Shown: piece by piece, positions 4,455 through 5,240 of the stretch | How positions within the stretch are numbered: the stretch's first letter is position 1 | Layout: every line of letters begins with the position of its first letter | Source: Candidatus Nealsoniibacteriota bacterium | Lineage (GTDB): Bacteria; Patescibacteriota; Minisyncoccia; Minisyncoccales; RBG-13-42-11 | DNA: 5,240 nucleotides | NCBI GenBank assembly: GCA_003556525.1 | Contig: PWRH01000023.1 | Location: 1-5,240, forward strand | Reading direction: 5' to 3' | The notes under the pieces: model-generated | What the model saw: the letters and a program-made list of their open reading frames with translations, nothing else | Told to the model about the DNA's origin: nothing | Database searches by the model: none | Position numbers and translations under genes: made by a program

Positions 4455-4787
4455 ATGAAAAAAATAGAATTTAATCCATTGGGCTTTCTTGGTTTTTTAG
4501 GTTTTTTAGGGCTTCTCGGAGCAATTCACGAAGAATTGCTTTTCTTAAATCTTTTATTTTTTTTACTTTTCCTTGGGTTTATTCCTCAAAAAAATAAAAA
4601 AGAAGAAGAGGGCACCCAAAATGAAAAAGAAAAAGACAGTCCCGGAGCTTTGTTTATTCCGGCAGGTGTTTTAACCGGCATGGGTATCGGTTTTTTAATA
4701 GGAAATGTTCCCGGCGCAATGTTTACGGGTCTCGGGCTTGGTTTTGTGTTTTTTGCCATTACTGAAATCTTTAAAAAGAAAAATTAA
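4455..4787 (+). CDS. DUF3796-like small membrane protein
   Basis: The 110-residue protein starts MKKIEFNPLGFLGFLGFLG. The NPLGFLGFLG repeat is the hallmark of DUF3796-type proteins, whose function is unknown. Hydrophobic segments lie at about 7-24, 27-43, 65-84 and 86-106, separated by a charged loop (46-62, KNKKEEEG then KEKDS). The final pair is glycine-rich (GVLTGMGIGFLIG and FTGLGLGFVFF), typical of tightly packed helices. Two-to-four helix topology cannot be settled by eye. The gene follows two tandem hairpins and so starts a new unit. The leader 4408-4454 is almost pure A/T with only a poor promoter candidate (TTGATA at 4416-4421 without a well-spaced -10). The next gene starts 33 bases on in the same direction, so it is probably co-transcribed with the DUF5652 gene. 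Confidence 0.75.
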   Translation: MKKIEFNPLGFLGFLGFLGLLGAIHEELLFLNLLFFLLFLGFIPQKNKKEEEGTQNEKEKDSPGALFIPAGVLTGMGIGFLIGNVPGAMFTGLGLGFVFFAITEIFKKKN

Positions 4788-4820
4788 AAGGTCTTTTATC
4801 ATTAATAAAAAATTTTTATT

Positions 4821-5042
4821 ATGGAAGAAATAATAAACTCTGTAAGTTATTTTGCTTGGCTTATTTTATTGTTAACTCTTTGGACAATTCCCTGGAAAGG
4901 AGTTGCTCTTTGGAAGTCTGCCAGAAGAGGAGAAAAGTGGTGGTTTGTTATGCTCCTTTTGGTTAATACCGTGGGATTACTGGAAATTTTGTATATTTTT
5001 GTTTTTAGCAAAAAGAAAATAACGGAAAATGAAAAAAAGTAA
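4821..5042 (+). CDS. DUF5652-family two-helix membrane protein
   Basis: The 73-residue protein has two membrane helices, about 9-30 and 40-62. They are joined by the conserved turn WKGVALWKSARRGEKWWF, followed by LLLVNTVGLLEILYIF. That tryptophan/arginine turn and the 'N-T-x-G-(L/I)-L-(E/P)-I-x-Y' second helix match the DUF5652 family, which is frequent in Patescibacteria and has no known activity. The basic loop SARRGEK would be cytoplasmic, and the Lys-rich tail (64-73) also points inward, giving an N-in/C-in hairpin. It ends five bases before the PspC gene, so the two are very likely one operon. The start at 4821 has no Shine-Dalgarno, and the leader shares an AAAAGGTC...TAATAAAAA pattern with the leader of the DUF5320 gene. 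Confidence 0.85.
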   Translation: MEEIINSVSYFAWLILLLTLWTIPWKGVALWKSARRGEKWWFVMLLLVNTVGLLEILYIFVFSKKKITENEKK

Positions 5043-5047
5043 TAATT

Positions 5048-5240
5048 ATGACCAAATCAAATAAAAGAAAACTATATAGAAGTAAGAAAGATAAGGTGCT
5101 CGCCGGCATATTTGGGGGGCTGGGAGAGTATTTTGACATTGACTCAAACCTTTTAAGGCTTATTTTTCTTTTTATTCTTTTTCTTACATTTTTTTCAGGA
5201 CTTTTCCCTTTTTTAATTATCTATCTTATTGCCATGTTTA
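5048..5240 (+). CDS. PspC-domain protein (3' end outside window)
   Basis: Only the first 64 codons are visible, reading MTKSNKRKLYRSKKDKVLAG and then IFGGLGEYFDIDSNLLRLIF. The pattern 'L-x-R-(S)-x-x-(D)-K-V-(L/I)-A-G-(V/I)-x-G-G-L-(A/G)-x-Y-(F/L)-x-(I/V)-D' is the PspC (phage shock protein C) signature. Two hydrophobic stretches follow (LIFLFILFLTFF and LFPFLIIYLIAMF), forming the membrane hairpin of the domain. PspC is an inner-membrane component of the phage-shock envelope-stress response in Proteobacteria. In other lineages PspC domains occur in small membrane proteins and toxin or signalling contexts. The gene begins five bases after DUF5652, implying co-transcription. No Shine-Dalgarno is present. 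The gene is cut by the window end; there is no frameshift in the visible part. Confidence 0.92.
   Translation, partial: MTKSNKRKLYRSKKDKVLAGIFGGLGEYFDIDSNLLRLIFLFILFLTFFSGLFPFLIIYLIAMF

Noticed and set aside
4480..4520. Tandem DNA repeat (GGTTTTTTA units) at the start of the DUF3796-like gene
   Set aside because: It encodes the family's conserved FLGFLGFLG motif, so the repeat is explained by protein sequence.
6..5240. Recoding of TGA (as glycine, used by some CPR lineages such as Gracilibacteria)
   Set aside because: No TGA stop was seen among the listed genes, but every recognised family is full length without in-frame TGA and uses normal GGN glycine codons, so the standard code is sufficient.
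1..5240. CRISPR array, insertion sequence or prophage
   Set aside because: No regularly spaced direct repeats, transposase, integrase or paired terminal repeats were found.

Overview
The window is AT-rich, densely coded DNA with every gene on the + strand. Its small, low-complexity proteins are characteristic of a Patescibacteria (CPR) genome, most likely of the Parcubacteria type. The basis is the combination of families recognised: DUF5320, DUF134, DUF3796-like, DUF5652, PspC, and a short ECF sigma factor followed by a three-helix membrane protein. Base composition and the near absence of Shine-Dalgarno sequences fit this placement. It is an inference, because no marker gene is present. Translation follows the standard bacterial code: every recognised family reads through intact, with TAA or TAG stops.

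Layout. (1) 6-986 encodes a winged-helix protein fused to a ComF-like phosphoribosyltransferase. (2) 1056-1588 is a compact toxin-antitoxin operon, with a Phd/YefM-type antitoxin followed one base later by a RelE/ParE-fold toxin. A near-perfect 29-bp palindrome overlaps its promoter. (3) 1589-1857 is non-coding and holds one or two terminators and a good sigma70-type promoter. (4) 1858-2465 encodes a DUF5320 Gly/Arg-rich coiled-coil protein and a DUF134 helix-turn-helix protein, separated by a strong two-part hairpin and closed by a terminator. (5) 2562-4328 carries an ECF sigma factor, an overlapping three-helix membrane protein (candidate anti-sigma or co-sensor) and a small exported protein, closed by a strong terminator. 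(6) 4455-5240 encodes three small membrane proteins: DUF3796-like, DUF5652, and the start of a PspC-domain protein cut by the window end.

How the genes may work together. Regions 5 and 6 look like an envelope-sensing neighbourhood: a sigma factor, a membrane partner with an exposed C-terminal domain, a periplasmic or extracellular small protein, then membrane proteins including PspC, a family tied to membrane stress. This coupling is inferred from gene order alone. The toxin-antitoxin pair is a self-contained unit. A family of short hairpin terminators with a shared loop and right arm recurs three times and divides the window into transcription units.

No CRISPR array, rRNA, tRNA, insertion sequence or integrase was seen.
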